DNA of 64,000 nucleotides, taken from NCBI RefSeq assembly GCF_003123685.1, contig NZ_QCYJ01000005.1:1-64000 (forward strand), read 5' to 3'. Both the position numbers and the translations under genes were made by a program. The first letter of the stretch is position 1, and each line of letters starts with the position of its first letter. Under the pieces are notes generated by a model, which was not told the DNA's origin, did no database searches, and was given only the letters and a program-made list of their open reading frames with translations. This stretch comes from Nocardia aurea. Its GTDB lineage: Bacteria; Actinomycetota; Actinomycetes; Mycobacteriales; Mycobacteriaceae. Positions 18,189 to 27,412 of this stretch are shown in pieces.

Positions 18189-18205
18189 GTGTTGGTTGAG
18201 ACACA

Positions 18206-18244
18206 AGAAGAGGCCCTGACCGTTCCACGGTCAGGGCCTCTTCT
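18206..18244 (+). terminator. terminator of the tRNA-Pro transcript
   Basis: A 17-bp perfect stem (18206-18222 with 18228-18244) and a 5-nt loop TTCCA are followed by GCTTTCC. Confidence 0.85.
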
Positions 18245-18360
18245 GCTTTCCATCGACGGGCATTCCGCAAGGGCTGCACAAGAGGCGAAGCCTGTCCACT
18301 CACCGACCCGCGTGGAGCGGCGATACGCGCCCGCGAGCACTCGAACCGCGCACTCCCTTT

Positions 18361-18418
18361 ATGAGGAACTATACTTAGCGGAAATATACTTCCTCATGTT
18401 CGGGAGGAGAATCCGCTG
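18361..18418 (+). promoter_or_regulatory. AT-rich operator-like repeats and SD of the ATPase gene
   Basis: ATGAGGAA (18361-18368) and TTCCTCAT (18390-18397) form a perfect inverted repeat. Between and within them TATACTT occurs twice as a direct repeat (18370-18376 and 18385-18391, 15 bp apart). A strong GGGAGGAG Shine-Dalgarno follows at 18402-18409, 6 nt before a CTG (18416) in frame with the gene. Confidence 0.55.
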
Positions 18419-18436
18419 ATCAGCAAGCCGATCGAC

Positions 18437-19891
18437 ATGTTCAACCGCGACAGGGAGTGGCGGGCGCTGACGAATTTCGTCACGAGCGGACAGCCGAACG
18501 CGACATTGGGGGTGGTCTCCGGTCGACGTAGGCAGGGAAAGACGTTTCTGCTCGAGGCGCTGTGCGAGGCCACCGGAGGGTTCTACTTCGCCGCCGACCA
18601 GGCCACCGAAGCGGAGTCGCTGCGAAATCTCGCGGGGGCGGTGGCCGAGTTCAGTGGGTCGTCGCTGCCGATACGGTTCGACGACTGGCGACAGGCGGTC
18701 GATACCCTGCTGGCTTTGTCGAGAGAGCGCGAACTGCCGGTGGTTGTCGATGAATTCCCCTACCTGGTGAAGTCGAGCCCCGGCCTGCCGTCCATCATTC
18801 AGGCGGCCCTCGCGCCGAGGCGCGCCGAACGGCTCGCCTCGCGGTCCCGATTGCTGCTGTGCGGTTCGGCCATGTCCTTCATGGGGTCGCTGCTCGCCGG
18901 TACCGCGCCGCTTCGAGGACGGGCGGGGCTGGAATTGATCGTTCCGACACTGGATTACCGCCTCGCGGCCCAGTTCTGGGGAATCGAGGATCCGCGCTTG
19001 GCGCTGCTCGTGCACGCGATCGTCGGCGGCACCCCGGCCTACCGGCGCGAATTCGTCGAGGACGACACTCCGGCCGACCTTGCCGACTTCGACGACTGGG
19101 TGCTGCGGACCGCTCTGAACCCGTCGAGTCCGCTGTTCCGCGAGCCGCGATACCTACTCAGCGAAGAACCGGGTCTACGCGATCCCGGCCTCTATCATTC
19201 GGTGCTCGCCGCTGTCGCCCAGGGGAATTCGACGAGTGGCGGTATTGCCTCGTATGTCGGTCGCAAGACCAGTGACATCACCCATCCTCTCTCGGTCCTG
19301 GAGGACTGCGGTCTGCTACGGCGTGAGCCGGATCTGTTCCGCGGTAACCGCATGATCTATCGGATCAGCGAACCGCTGGTCACGTTCTATCAAGCTGTCG
19401 CGCGTCCCGACTGGACCGAGTGGGAACGCGCCCGCGACTCCGCCCGCTTGTGGAAACGGCGTCGGCACCGCTTCGAAAGCAATGTGCTCGGACCACATTT
19501 CGAAGAGGTGTGCCGCAACTGGGTTGCCGATTACGCCGCCGACACCGTGTTCGGGGGCCCGATCACTCGCGTGGGCAGTGGCATGGTGAACGATCCGGTG
19601 AGCAAGACCACCCACGAGGTCGACGTGGTGGTTTTCGGCGAATTGCCGGACGGCACCGAGGCGCTGCTGTCCGTAGGCGAGGCGAAGTGGAACGACGTGA
19701 TGGGCAGCGGCCATATCGACCGATTGCGCCGCATCCGCGACCTGCTCTCGACGAAATTCGATACCACCCACACCCGACTCGCCTGCTACAGCGGTGCGGG
19801 GTTCATGCCCGCGGCGCGCGCGGCGTCCGATCGCGGCGAGGTCGTGCTGATCGACTCGGACGCGCTCTATTCCAGCGATCGAGAACGGTAG
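18437..19891 (+). CDS. archaeal-type AAA ATPase with C-terminal nuclease-like (DUF234) domain
   Basis: 484 residues from the ATG at 18437. The strong Shine-Dalgarno is 28 nt upstream and points instead to a CTG at 18416, adding ISKPID before MFNRD, so the true product may be 491 residues. Walker A is GRRRQGKTFLLEA and Walker B is LPVVVDEFPYL. LLLCGSAMSFM forms sensor 1. A winged-helix part with GGIASYVGRKTSDITHPLSVLED follows. The C-terminal EVDVVVFGEL and VGEAKW look like a PD-(D/E)xK nuclease core. Such ATPases are often mobile or defence-associated. The role is unknown. Confidence 0.85.
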   Translation: MFNRDREWRALTNFVTSGQPNATLGVVSGRRRQGKTFLLEALCEATGGFYFAADQATEAESLRNLAGAVAEFSGSSLPIRFDDWRQAVDTLLALSRERELPVVVDEFPYLVKSSPGLPSIIQAALAPRRAERLASRSRLLLCGSAMSFMGSLLAGTAPLRGRAGLELIVPTLDYRLAAQFWGIEDPRLALLVHAIVGGTPAYRREFVEDDTPADLADFDDWVLRTALNPSSPLFREPRYLLSEEPGLRDPGLYHSVLAAVAQGNSTSGGIASYVGRKTSDITHPLSVLEDCGLLRREPDLFRGNRMIYRISEPLVTFYQAVARPDWTEWERARDSARLWKRRRHRFESNVLGPHFEEVCRNWVADYAADTVFGGPITRVGSGMVNDPVSKTTHEVDVVVFGELPDGTEALLSVGEAKWNDVMGSGHIDRLRRIRDLLSTKFDTTHTRLACYSGAGFMPAARAASDRGEVVLIDSDALYSSDRER

Positions 19892-19897
19892 CGGCCG

Positions 19898-20194
19898 TTA
19901 CCGCTCCCGCTCGTGATTCCAGGCCGAGACGCGGCGGGCGTAGAGGACGTTGCCGATGCCCGCGGTGAGGAAGAAGAGGGCGAGGTGGATCCACGGGGAT
20001 TGGCGGCGACGGCCGGGGGGTGCCGCGGCGGCGGGCAGGTCGGTGGGGATCGGGAGGGGCTGGGTGAAGGGCTGAGTCACCGGGTGGGAGCGGCGCGGGG
20101 GTGGCGGGGAGAACCTCGCGGGCGGTGGCGTGTGTCCGGAGCGTGTGTCCGCGCCCTGCGCGTGGGGGGCGGCACCCCGGTTCGGCGAGGCCAT
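19898..20194 (-). CDS. small Pro-rich single-pass membrane protein
   Basis: 98 residues. A Pro/Ala-rich N-terminal arm of about 65 residues precedes one membrane helix (IHLALFFLTAGIGNVLYA) and a short charged tail. No family is recognised. It converges on the ATPase gene with only 6 nt between stops. Codon use resembles the neighbours. Confidence 0.55.
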   Translation of the reverse strand: MASPNRGAAPHAQGADTRSGHTPPPARFSPPPPRRSHPVTQPFTQPLPIPTDLPAAAAPPGRRRQSPWIHLALFFLTAGIGNVLYARRVSAWNHERER

Positions 20195-20318
20195 GATCGG
20201 CTCCCCTCCTGCTGTGCGTGATAGTCGGGGATCTCACAGTAGACCGGCGAAGACGCCGTTGGCACCCGAAATCGGTGGTGACCTGACGGTAACTCGACAC
20301 CCGGTCGCGAACGGTGGT

Positions 20319-20498
20319 TCAGCGGGGACGACCGCGCAGGTTCTCGGTGTAGATTCTGAGTCCCTCGTCGAGTTTTCCCGCCGCGTTCTCGAGCTGCTCG
20401 GGCGTCAGATGCTTACCGAACGCGGCGGCGTCGAGCAGCTGACGTTTGACCTCGGTGATGTTCGTCGCGGCCCGATCGAGGCGGGATAACTCGGACAT
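20319..20498 (-). CDS. small helical hypothetical protein
   Basis: 59 residues, predicted helical, with the pattern LDRAATNITEVKRQLLDAA and LTPEQLENAAGKLDEGLRIY. There are no motifs or membrane segments. The ATG at 20498 is chosen because a TATGGT -10 box lies 6 nt upstream (20505-20510), the leaderless pattern seen at other genes here. An in-frame ATG at 20525 would add nine residues. Confidence 0.5.
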   Translation of the reverse strand: MSELSRLDRAATNITEVKRQLLDAAAFGKHLTPEQLENAAGKLDEGLRIYTENLRGRPR

Positions 20499-20552
20499 AG
20501 CGAGACCATACACCCGATCGAACATATATTCGATGCGGGCGCGGTCTCCGAT

Positions 20553-20846
20553 TCAGTCCCGACCGGGATCGGTGTAACCGGCGGCGCGCAATGCCCTGGA
20601 CGCCGCGGCCTTGCGGGCGCAACGCTCGGGATGGCAGGGGCGGTGGCGGCGCAGCGCCTGCCGGGCTTCGACGACGCTGAACGGCCGTTCCGGCGCCTCG
20701 TGCGGCCACCCCGAGGGCCAGACCTCGCGCACCCGTTCGTCACCGTCGACGGCCGGGGACGGCAGCGGCCACCAGACCGTTCCGACGATGACCGCGAGCA
20801 GCCCGGAGACCAGCACGAGCAATCCGACGAGTACGAACAGTTCCAT
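20553..20846 (-). CDS. small membrane protein, hypothetical
   Basis: 97 residues. The first 24 form a membrane helix (LVGLLVLVSGLLAVIVG). The remaining cytoplasmic part has two nearby cysteines (CHPERCARKAAA) that could bind metal or pair. The ATG at 20846 is preceded by GGAGGT with 5-6 nt spacing, which sets the start. No family recognised. Confidence 0.6.
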   Translation of the reverse strand: MELFVLVGLLVLVSGLLAVIVGTVWWPLPSPAVDGDERVREVWPSGWPHEAPERPFSVVEARQALRRHRPCHPERCARKAAASRALRAAGYTDPGRD

Positions 20847-21187
20847 CGCTACCTCCACGAGGCTCGAGTGCGGAGCACCCGGCGCCGGGGTGTGGGCCAC
20901 CCTCCGACGGCGCGGTCGGAGGGTTGTGCCGCTGAGGGGTACGGCATCATCCCGGCGCCGGGGCTGTCATCAGCCTGGGGGCGCTATATGTCATTCGATA
21001 GCGTCCGGGTGTTGCCAGCTGTTGCAGTCTGCTCCCCTTTTTCGACGGGAATCGGTGAAGTCGGTGACCGGCGGGCGGTCGCACGGCGAATTCTCGGTGC
21101 CTATCCGCATTCGTGGTGAGCAGACGCTTACGCCCGGATAACTTACCGTCATCTCGACGAAACACGAGGTACATAGCGTACACAGGC
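20847..21187. promoter_or_regulatory. intergenic region upstream of the GntR gene
   Basis: 341 bp without a supported gene. CGCTAT (20982-20987) and ATAGCG (20998-21003) form a 6-bp inverted repeat. A TAGCGT box at 21174-21179 lies 8 nt before the GntR ATG and fits a leaderless promoter. No guanidine (ykkC) riboswitch features were recognised by eye. Confidence 0.4.
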
Positions 21188-21895
21188 ATGTCGACACGGG
21201 TGGCTACACTGGCCGATGCTGCGGGCAGGCCGTTGCGCGACGTCGTTTATACGACGTTACGCAGCGAGTTGATGAACGGTGACATCAAATTCGGCGAACG
21301 CCTGACCGAGCCGAAATTGTCGACGCGCTTCGGAATTTCACGGACCCCGATCCGCGAGGCATTGACGGTCCTGTGTTCGGACGGACTGCTGCGCCGCGAG
21401 GAATACGGCTTCAGCCCCGTGCGCCCGAGTATTCCACTGATCCGGGACCTCTACGAACTTCGAATCACCTTGGAACTCGGCGGTATCGCGCGCGCGATCG
21501 ACAATCCGTCGGTGCGCCACGATCTCGAACTGCTGGAAACCGAGCGGCAGAGCTGGCTGGCCTTGCAGGCCGATCCGCCCGAGCAGGAGCCGGGATTCGT
21601 GGTGCGCGACGAGGAATTCCACGTCACGCTGCTGACCTCGGCGGGGAACGCGGAGCTGGTACGCGCGTTGCAGGCGGTGAATTCCCGCATCAGGCACGTG
21701 AGGATGTACGACTTCATGGTCAACAACCGGATCGAGACCACGATCACCGAACATCTCGGAATTCTCGACGCGGTACTCGCCCAGGATCTTCCGCTCGCGT
21801 ATCGCCTGCTGCACAGCCACATCGGGGAATCCCTCGATGTCGTGCTGGAGCGCGTCACCAGGGCCATCGCCGCGATGTCCATGGAAACCGAGTAG
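21188..21895 (+). CDS. GntR-family regulator (FCD type)
   Basis: 235 residues. The N-terminal winged helix contains LTEPKLSTRFGISRTPIREALTVL, the GntR recognition signature. The C-terminal part (about 90-225) is a helical FCD ligand domain with ELRITLELGGIARAI and EFHVTLLTSAGN; the latter carries a metal-binding His. It lies 8 nt upstream of the urea carboxylase gene on the same strand and probably controls that operon in response to a small acid or urea-derived ligand. The ligand is inference. Confidence 0.9.
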   Translation: MSTRVATLADAAGRPLRDVVYTTLRSELMNGDIKFGERLTEPKLSTRFGISRTPIREALTVLCSDGLLRREEYGFSPVRPSIPLIRDLYELRITLELGGIARAIDNPSVRHDLELLETERQSWLALQADPPEQEPGFVVRDEEFHVTLLTSAGNAELVRALQAVNSRIRHVRMYDFMVNNRIETTITEHLGILDAVLAQDLPLAYRLLHSHIGESLDVVLERVTRAIAAMSMETE

Positions 21896-21903
21896 GAGCC
21901 GCG

Positions 21904-24900
21904 GTGGATTTCGATACCGTGCTCGTCGCCAATCGCGGCGAGATCGCCTGCCGAGTCATGCGCAGCGCACGTGCGCTGGGGTTGAAGACCGTCGCGGTCT
22001 ATTCCGAGGCCGACGCGGGCGCGGCACATGTCGAATTCGCCGATACCGCGGTACTACTCGGGCCGAGCGCGGCGGCCGATTCCTATCTACGCGCCGACCG
22101 GGTGATCGACGCCGCGCTGTCCAGCGGGGCGGGTGCGGTTCATCCCGGGTATGGATTCCTTTCCGAGAACGCCGATTTCGCCACCGATGTGACCGCGGCC
22201 GGTATCGCCTTCGTCGGCCCTACGCCGGAGCAGTTGCGGATATTCGGCGACAAGCACACCGCGCGCGAGGCGGCGCGCACCGTCGGGGTGCCGCTGATTC
22301 CCGGCAGCGGCCTGTTGGAATCGGCGGATCACGCGGTGGCGCAGGCACGGCGGGTCGGCTACCCGGTGATGTTGAAGGCGGTCGGCGGTGGCGGTGGTAT
22401 CGGCATACAGTCCTGCGCCGATGACGACGAGGTTCGTGCCGCCTACCAGCGGGTGCAACGGCTGGCGTCGACCAATTTCTCCTCGTCCGGGGTCTTCCTC
22501 GAACGTTTCGTCGCTCGCGCCAGGCATATCGAGGTGCAGGTGTTCGGCGACGGGCAGGGCCGGGTGGTCAGCCTCGGCACCCGTGACTGTTCGCTACAGC
22601 GGCGCAACCAGAAGGTCATCGAGGAGGCGCCCGCGCCCGGTCTGGCCGACGAGACGATCGAACGCCTGCTCAGCGCGTCGCGGGAGCTGGCGCGTTCGGT
22701 CGACTACCGCTCCGCCGGAACCGTCGAATTCGTCTACGACGCCGACCGCGGCGAGGCGTCCTTCCTGGAGATGAATACCCGTCTGCAAGTGGAACATCCG
22801 GTGACCGAGGCCGTGACCGGGGTGGATCTGGTCGAGTGGATGCTGCGGCTGGCGGGCGGGGACAGTTCGATGGTGGACGAGCTGCCCGAACGCGGTCCCG
22901 AGATCACCGGGCACGCCGTCGAGGCGCGCGTCTACGCCGAGGATCCGGCGCACGACTACCGTCCGAGCGCGGGTCTGATCACCGCGGCCGACTTTCCCGG
23001 CGACGCCAGGGTCGACACCTGGGTGCGTACCGGAACCGAGGTCAGCCCGTATTACGATCCGCTGCTTGCCAAGGTGATCACCGCGAACACCTCCCGCGAC
23101 GCGGCCTTCGACGATCTGTCCCGCGCGTTGGCCGGCACCGTCATCCAGGGCGTCCGCACCAATATCGCGCAATTGCGCGCGGCCGCGCACGACACCGCGG
23201 TGCTGGCCGCCGACCATCTCACCTCGACCCTGGCGGGCATCCACCCGGTCGAACATCGCGTGGACGTGCTGCGCGGCGGCACCATGACCACCATCCAGGA
23301 TCATCCGGGTCGAATCGGGTTGTGGCAGGTCGGCATTCCCCCGTCCGGCCCGATGGACGATCTGTCGTTCACCCTCGCCAACTCCGCCGTCGGCAATCCG
23401 CCGCAGGCGCCCGCGCTGGAATGCACGCTGCACGGTCCGCGGCTCGCGTTCTCCGAGCCGACCGTGGTGTGCGTGACCGGCGCCGAGGCGCCCGTCACGG
23501 TCGACGGTGTGCCGGTGCGGATGTGGCAACCGATGACCGTCGACGCCGGAGCGGTCCTCGATATCGGGGTGCCGTTCGATACCGGGCTGCGCACCTATGT
23601 CGCGGTCCGCGGCGGTTTCGACGCACCGCTGTACCACGGCAGCGCCGCCACCTTCACCCTCGGCGGTTTCGGCGGGGTGACCGGGCGGGCGGTGGCTTCG
23701 GGCGATGTCATCGGCATCGTCGCGGGCGCCGAACTGGGCGCGCCGCACGATGTCACGCCGGATGAGCGACCGGAGTTCGGGCACGTCTGGGAGTTGGCGG
23801 TCGGTGTCGGTCCGCAGACCGCCCCCGCCTATTTCACCGATGCCGATATGACGCAGTTCTACTCGTATCCGTGGCGGGTCGGCAGTCACGCCAACCGCAC
23901 CGGCATCCGCCTGGAGGGACCGAAACCGACCTGGTCGCGCGGCGACGGCGGCGACGCCGGACTGCATCCCTCGAACCTGCACGACAACCCGTACAGCGTC
24001 GGAACATTGAACGTCTCCGGTGACACGCCGATCCTGCTCGGCCCGGACGGTCCGAGCCTCGGCGGTTTCGCGTGTCCACTCACGGTCGTGTCGGCCCACC
24101 GCTGGAAACTCGGTCAGATGCGCCCGGGAGACACCGTGCGATTCGTCCCGGTCGACGACGCCGAGGCCGAGGCGCTTCGCGGCTCGAATACCGCGCGGTC
24201 ACGCGCCTCGATCGGGGTATCCGGTCGCGCGGGCGACGACGATCGCGGTGTCCTCGGCGCTGTCGAGGCGGCCACCGATCGCCCGGCGGTGGTCTACCTG
24301 CGCGGCGGCGACGACAACATCCTCGTCGAATACGGCGAGATGGTGCTCGATCTCGGACTCCGCATGCGGGTGCACGCGCTGGCCGACGCACTCGCGGCGT
24401 CGGGTCTGCCCGGCATCATCGATGTGACACCCGGCGTGCGCTCCCTGCATATCCATTTCGACCCGGACGTGCTGCCCCAGTATCGGATACTCGGCGTGCT
24501 GGCCGAATTGGAGACCGAACTGCCCGCGACCGGTGACATGGTGGTTGCCAGCCGCACCATCCGGCTCCCGCTGTCGTTCGACGATCCGTCCATCGCCGAG
24601 GCGATCGATCGCTACCGCAGCGGGGTGCGCGACACCGCGCCGTGGTTGCCGTCGAATACCGAATTCATCAGGCGGATCAATGGACTCGACAGCGTCGAAC
24701 AGGTGCGCGCGGCGGTGTTCGACGCGGAATACCTGGTACTCGGCCTCGGCGACGTGTATCTCGGTGCGCCGCTCGCGGTTCCGCTCGATCCGCGACACCG
24801 CCTGGTCACGACCAAATACAACCCGGCGCGCACCTGGACCCCGTCGGACGCGGTCGGCATCGGCGGCAAATACCTCTGCGTCTACGGCATGGCCTCCCCC

Positions 24901-25509
24901 GGCGGTTATCAGCTGATCGGGCGCACCATTCCGATCTGGTCGAGTTACCGTCAGTCCGCGCCGTTCGAGTCGGGGACACCGTGGCTGTTCCGGTTCTTCG
25001 ACCGCATCGTCTGGGAACCGGTGACGCCCGCGGAACTGCTCGAATACCGTGCCGCCGCGAAGGCGGGCCGATTCGACGCCGAGGTGGGCGAGGGCACCTT
25101 CGCCTATGCCGATCACCTGCGCATGCTCACCGAGAACGCCGCGTCCATAACGGAATTCGAGACGCGGCAGGCCGCCGCCTTCGAGGCGGAGAAGCAGGCG
25201 TGGCGCGCCTCGGGCGAATTCGAACGCGCCGCCACCGTGGAGACCGTCGCCGAACCAGCGGCGGACCCGCTGGACGGGCTGCCGCCCGGAGCGACCGTGA
25301 TCACCGCGCCGATGATCGGCAATGTGTGGCGTGTCGAGGTCGAAGCAGGTCAGCGGCTGGCCGCGGGAGATACGGTCGCCATCCTCGAAGCCATGAAATT
25401 GGAGTTGCCGGTGCACAGCCCGGGTGCCGGCACGGTCCTGAGGGTGTTCGCCGCCCCGGGAGCCAAGGTGGAACCGGGAACCCCGCTAGCAGTGATCGGA
25501 GTGGACTGA
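21904..25509 (+). CDS. uca: urea carboxylase (biotin-dependent)
   Basis: 1201 residues, the usual size. Residues 1-450 are a biotin carboxylase (VLVANRGEIACRVMRSA start, ATP-grasp glycine loop GGGGGIG, HIEVQVFGD). From about 455 an AHS2/KipA domain opens with TIQDHPGRIGLWQ and GIPPSGPMD. From about 795 an AHS1/KipI domain carries GGDDNILVEYG and DVTPGVRSLHIHF. The C-terminal biotinyl domain has EAMKLE with the biotin Lys at 1165. It converts urea, bicarbonate and ATP to allophanate. Related guanidine carboxylases share this fold. The GTG start at 21904 follows GGAGCC. Confidence 0.93.
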   Translation: MDFDTVLVANRGEIACRVMRSARALGLKTVAVYSEADAGAAHVEFADTAVLLGPSAAADSYLRADRVIDAALSSGAGAVHPGYGFLSENADFATDVTAAGIAFVGPTPEQLRIFGDKHTAREAARTVGVPLIPGSGLLESADHAVAQARRVGYPVMLKAVGGGGGIGIQSCADDDEVRAAYQRVQRLASTNFSSSGVFLERFVARARHIEVQVFGDGQGRVVSLGTRDCSLQRRNQKVIEEAPAPGLADETIERLLSASRELARSVDYRSAGTVEFVYDADRGEASFLEMNTRLQVEHPVTEAVTGVDLVEWMLRLAGGDSSMVDELPERGPEITGHAVEARVYAEDPAHDYRPSAGLITAADFPGDARVDTWVRTGTEVSPYYDPLLAKVITANTSRDAAFDDLSRALAGTVIQGVRTNIAQLRAAAHDTAVLAADHLTSTLAGIHPVEHRVDVLRGGTMTTIQDHPGRIGLWQVGIPPSGPMDDLSFTLANSAVGNPPQAPALECTLHGPRLAFSEPTVVCVTGAEAPVTVDGVPVRMWQPMTVDAGAVLDIGVPFDTGLRTYVAVRGGFDAPLYHGSAATFTLGGFGGVTGRAVASGDVIGIVAGAELGAPHDVTPDERPEFGHVWELAVGVGPQTAPAYFTDADMTQFYSYPWRVGSHANRTGIRLEGPKPTWSRGDGGDAGLHPSNLHDNPYSVGTLNVSGDTPILLGPDGPSLGGFACPLTVVSAHRWKLGQMRPGDTVRFVPVDDAEAEALRGSNTARSRASIGVSGRAGDDDRGVLGAVEAATDRPAVVYLRGGDDNILVEYGEMVLDLGLRMRVHALADALAASGLPGIIDVTPGVRSLHIHFDPDVLPQYRILGVLAELETELPATGDMVVASRTIRLPLSFDDPSIAEAIDRYRSGVRDTAPWLPSNTEFIRRINGLDSVEQVRAAVFDAEYLVLGLGDVYLGAPLAVPLDPRHRLVTTKYNPARTWTPSDAVGIGGKYLCVYGMASPGGYQLIGRTIPIWSSYRQSAPFESGTPWLFRFFDRIVWEPVTPAELLEYRAAAKAGRFDAEVGEGTFAYADHLRMLTENAASITEFETRQAAAFEAEKQAWRASGEFERAATVETVAEPAADPLDGLPPGATVITAPMIGNVWRVEVEAGQRLAAGDTVAILEAMKLELPVHSPGAGTVLRVFAAPGAKVEPGTPLAVIGVD

Positions 25510-27249
25510 ATGCCCGCAGGCGTCGTGGACAATACAGACAACACCGAAGTACACGGATCTCCGACCGAACGGGTGGCAGCCGCCTTCCGGCGAATAGCCG
25601 AGGTGGATCGCCCCGAGGTGTGGATAACACTGCGGGCACAGCGCGAAGTCACCGCCGAGGCCGCCGCGCTGGAGCGCAGACTCGCCGCCGGTGAAGTACT
25701 GCCGTTGGCCGGTGTCCTGGTGGCGGTCAAGGACAATATCGACGTGGCCGGGTTGCCGACCACGGCGGCCTGCCCCGATTTCGCCTACACCCCCGAGGTC
25801 ACGGCGTCCGCGGTCGAACGCCTGGTCGCGGCGGGCGCGCTGGTGTTGGGGAAGACCAATCTGGATCAGTTCGCCACCGGCCTGGTCGGCACCCGCAGTC
25901 CCTACGGGGCGGTGCGGCACGCGGTGCATCCCGAATTGATCTCCGGTGGTTCGAGTTCCGGCTCGGCGGTCGCGGTCGCGCTCGGCATCGCCGATATCGG
26001 TATCGGCACCGATACGGCGGGGTCGGGACGGGTACCCGCGGCCTTGCACGGCATCGTCGGCATCAAAGCGACCCTCGGGATCATTCCCGCGCACGGCGTC
26101 GTCCCCGCGTGTGCCGACTACGACGCGGTGACCGTCTTCGCGGCCGATCTGGACCGCGCCGTCGCGGCGGCCAGGGTGATGACCGGCCGTGACGATCGTG
26201 ATCCGCGCAGCAGGACCTGGCCGGCCGATATCCGGCTCGCCGCCCCGCGACAGCCGCGCCTGGCCGTGCCGCGCGCGGAGGATCTCGCCGCGCTCACCCC
26301 GGGCTACCGCAAGGCCTTCGCCGAAACCGTCGCCGCCGTGACGGAATCGGGCATCGTCACCAAGGAGATCGACATCTCCGGGCTGCTGGAGGCCGCGCTG
26401 CTGCTCTACGACGGCTCGATCGTCGCCGAACGCTATACCGCGGTCGGCGCCTTCCTCGACACCGCGCCCGCCGGTGCGGATCCGACGGTGGCGGCGATCA
26501 TCGCGGCGGCGGGCCGTACCACCGGCCCCGGTTTCGCGGCGGATCTGGATACCCTCGCCCGCGCCGAATCGGCGGCCGAGGAGTTGTTGCGCGAATTCGA
26601 CGGACTGCTGCTGCCGACCACCACCGAACATCCGAGTATCGAAGCGGTGCAGGCCGATCCGATCACCATCAACCGCAGGATGGGCACCTACACCAACTTC
26701 TGCAATCTGCTGGATATGGCGGCGGTGGCGATTCCGGGCGCACCGACCGCCGACGGCGAACCGTTCGGCGTGATGGTGGTGACACCGGCCTTCACCGACC
26801 AGGTCGGCATCGATCTCGCGGCCCGCATCGCGGGCGTCGATTCACCGACATTGGTCGCCGACGGCGTCGACCTGGCGGTATTCGGCGCGCATCTGCGCGG
26901 GCAAACGCTGCACTGGCAGTTGGAGGAGATCGGCGCGCGGTTCACCGGGGAGATCGAGACCACCGACGCCTACCGGCTCACCGCGCTCGACACCACACCG
27001 CCGAAACCGGGTCTGGTGCGCCACGGCCCGGGACTCGGCGCGCCGATCGTGGGCGAACTGTTCCGGGTCTCACGCGCCGGACTCGGCGGCTTCCTCGCCG
27101 AACTGCCCCCGCCCATGGCGTTGACCAGTATCGAATTGGCCGACGGCCGTTCGGTGATCGGCTTCGCGTGCACCTACGAGTCCGCGGTGTCCGCGACCGA
27201 TATCACCGCGTTCCGCGGGTGGAAGGCGTATTCGCAGCGCAAGAACTGA
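25510..27249 (+). CDS. atzF: allophanate hydrolase
   Basis: 579 residues. It begins at an ATG directly after the urea carboxylase TGA with no gap. The amidase-signature domain has the triad Lys74 (VAVKDNIDVAG), a cis-Ser in SGGSSSGSAV (about 146-153) and nucleophile Ser172 (TDTAGSGRVPA). A C-terminal domain (about 460-579) of the AtzF type follows, ending in SIELADGRSVIGFACTYE. It hydrolyses allophanate to ammonia and bicarbonate. With urea carboxylase it makes the nickel-free two-step urea degradation pathway. Confidence 0.93.
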   Translation: MPAGVVDNTDNTEVHGSPTERVAAAFRRIAEVDRPEVWITLRAQREVTAEAAALERRLAAGEVLPLAGVLVAVKDNIDVAGLPTTAACPDFAYTPEVTASAVERLVAAGALVLGKTNLDQFATGLVGTRSPYGAVRHAVHPELISGGSSSGSAVAVALGIADIGIGTDTAGSGRVPAALHGIVGIKATLGIIPAHGVVPACADYDAVTVFAADLDRAVAAARVMTGRDDRDPRSRTWPADIRLAAPRQPRLAVPRAEDLAALTPGYRKAFAETVAAVTESGIVTKEIDISGLLEAALLLYDGSIVAERYTAVGAFLDTAPAGADPTVAAIIAAAGRTTGPGFAADLDTLARAESAAEELLREFDGLLLPTTTEHPSIEAVQADPITINRRMGTYTNFCNLLDMAAVAIPGAPTADGEPFGVMVVTPAFTDQVGIDLAARIAGVDSPTLVADGVDLAVFGAHLRGQTLHWQLEEIGARFTGEIETTDAYRLTALDTTPPKPGLVRHGPGLGAPIVGELFRVSRAGLGGFLAELPPPMALTSIELADGRSVIGFACTYESAVSATDITAFRGWKAYSQRKN

Positions 27250-27335
27250 ACCGAATTCTCGAAGTGACGGACCGGGGCCGGGTAACGGCTCCGGTCCATC
27301 GTCGTCTCCGGCCCCCCGCCTCATACGCACGTCTT

Positions 27336-27386
27336 GAACATTTGTACTAGACAAACGTTCTACGACTCTGTTAGACATATGTCTAA
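27336..27386. promoter_or_regulatory. two operator-like palindromes upstream of the monooxygenase
   Basis: GAACATTTGT-ACTAG-ACAAACGTTC (27336-27360) is an inverted repeat with one mismatch. TTAGACATATGTCTAA (27371-27386) is a perfect 16-bp palindrome. Both lie within 80 bp of the ATG at 27413, in AT-richer DNA than the surroundings. They look like binding sites for a dimeric TetR- or MarR-type repressor. Confidence 0.65.
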
Positions 27387-27412
27387 GACATTCGAGCAAG
27401 ATTGGGGCCATC

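Noticed and set aside
20847..21187. Guanidine (ykkC) riboswitch upstream of the carboxylase operon
   Set aside because: No conserved paired regions of that class were recognised by eye and the GntR gene appears leaderless; a covariance search would settle it.
22594..24099. A 501-codon minus-strand frame within the urea carboxylase gene
   Set aside because: Arg/Asp/Gly-rich composition typical of antisense frames in high-GC genes; the plus strand carries a complete enzyme.
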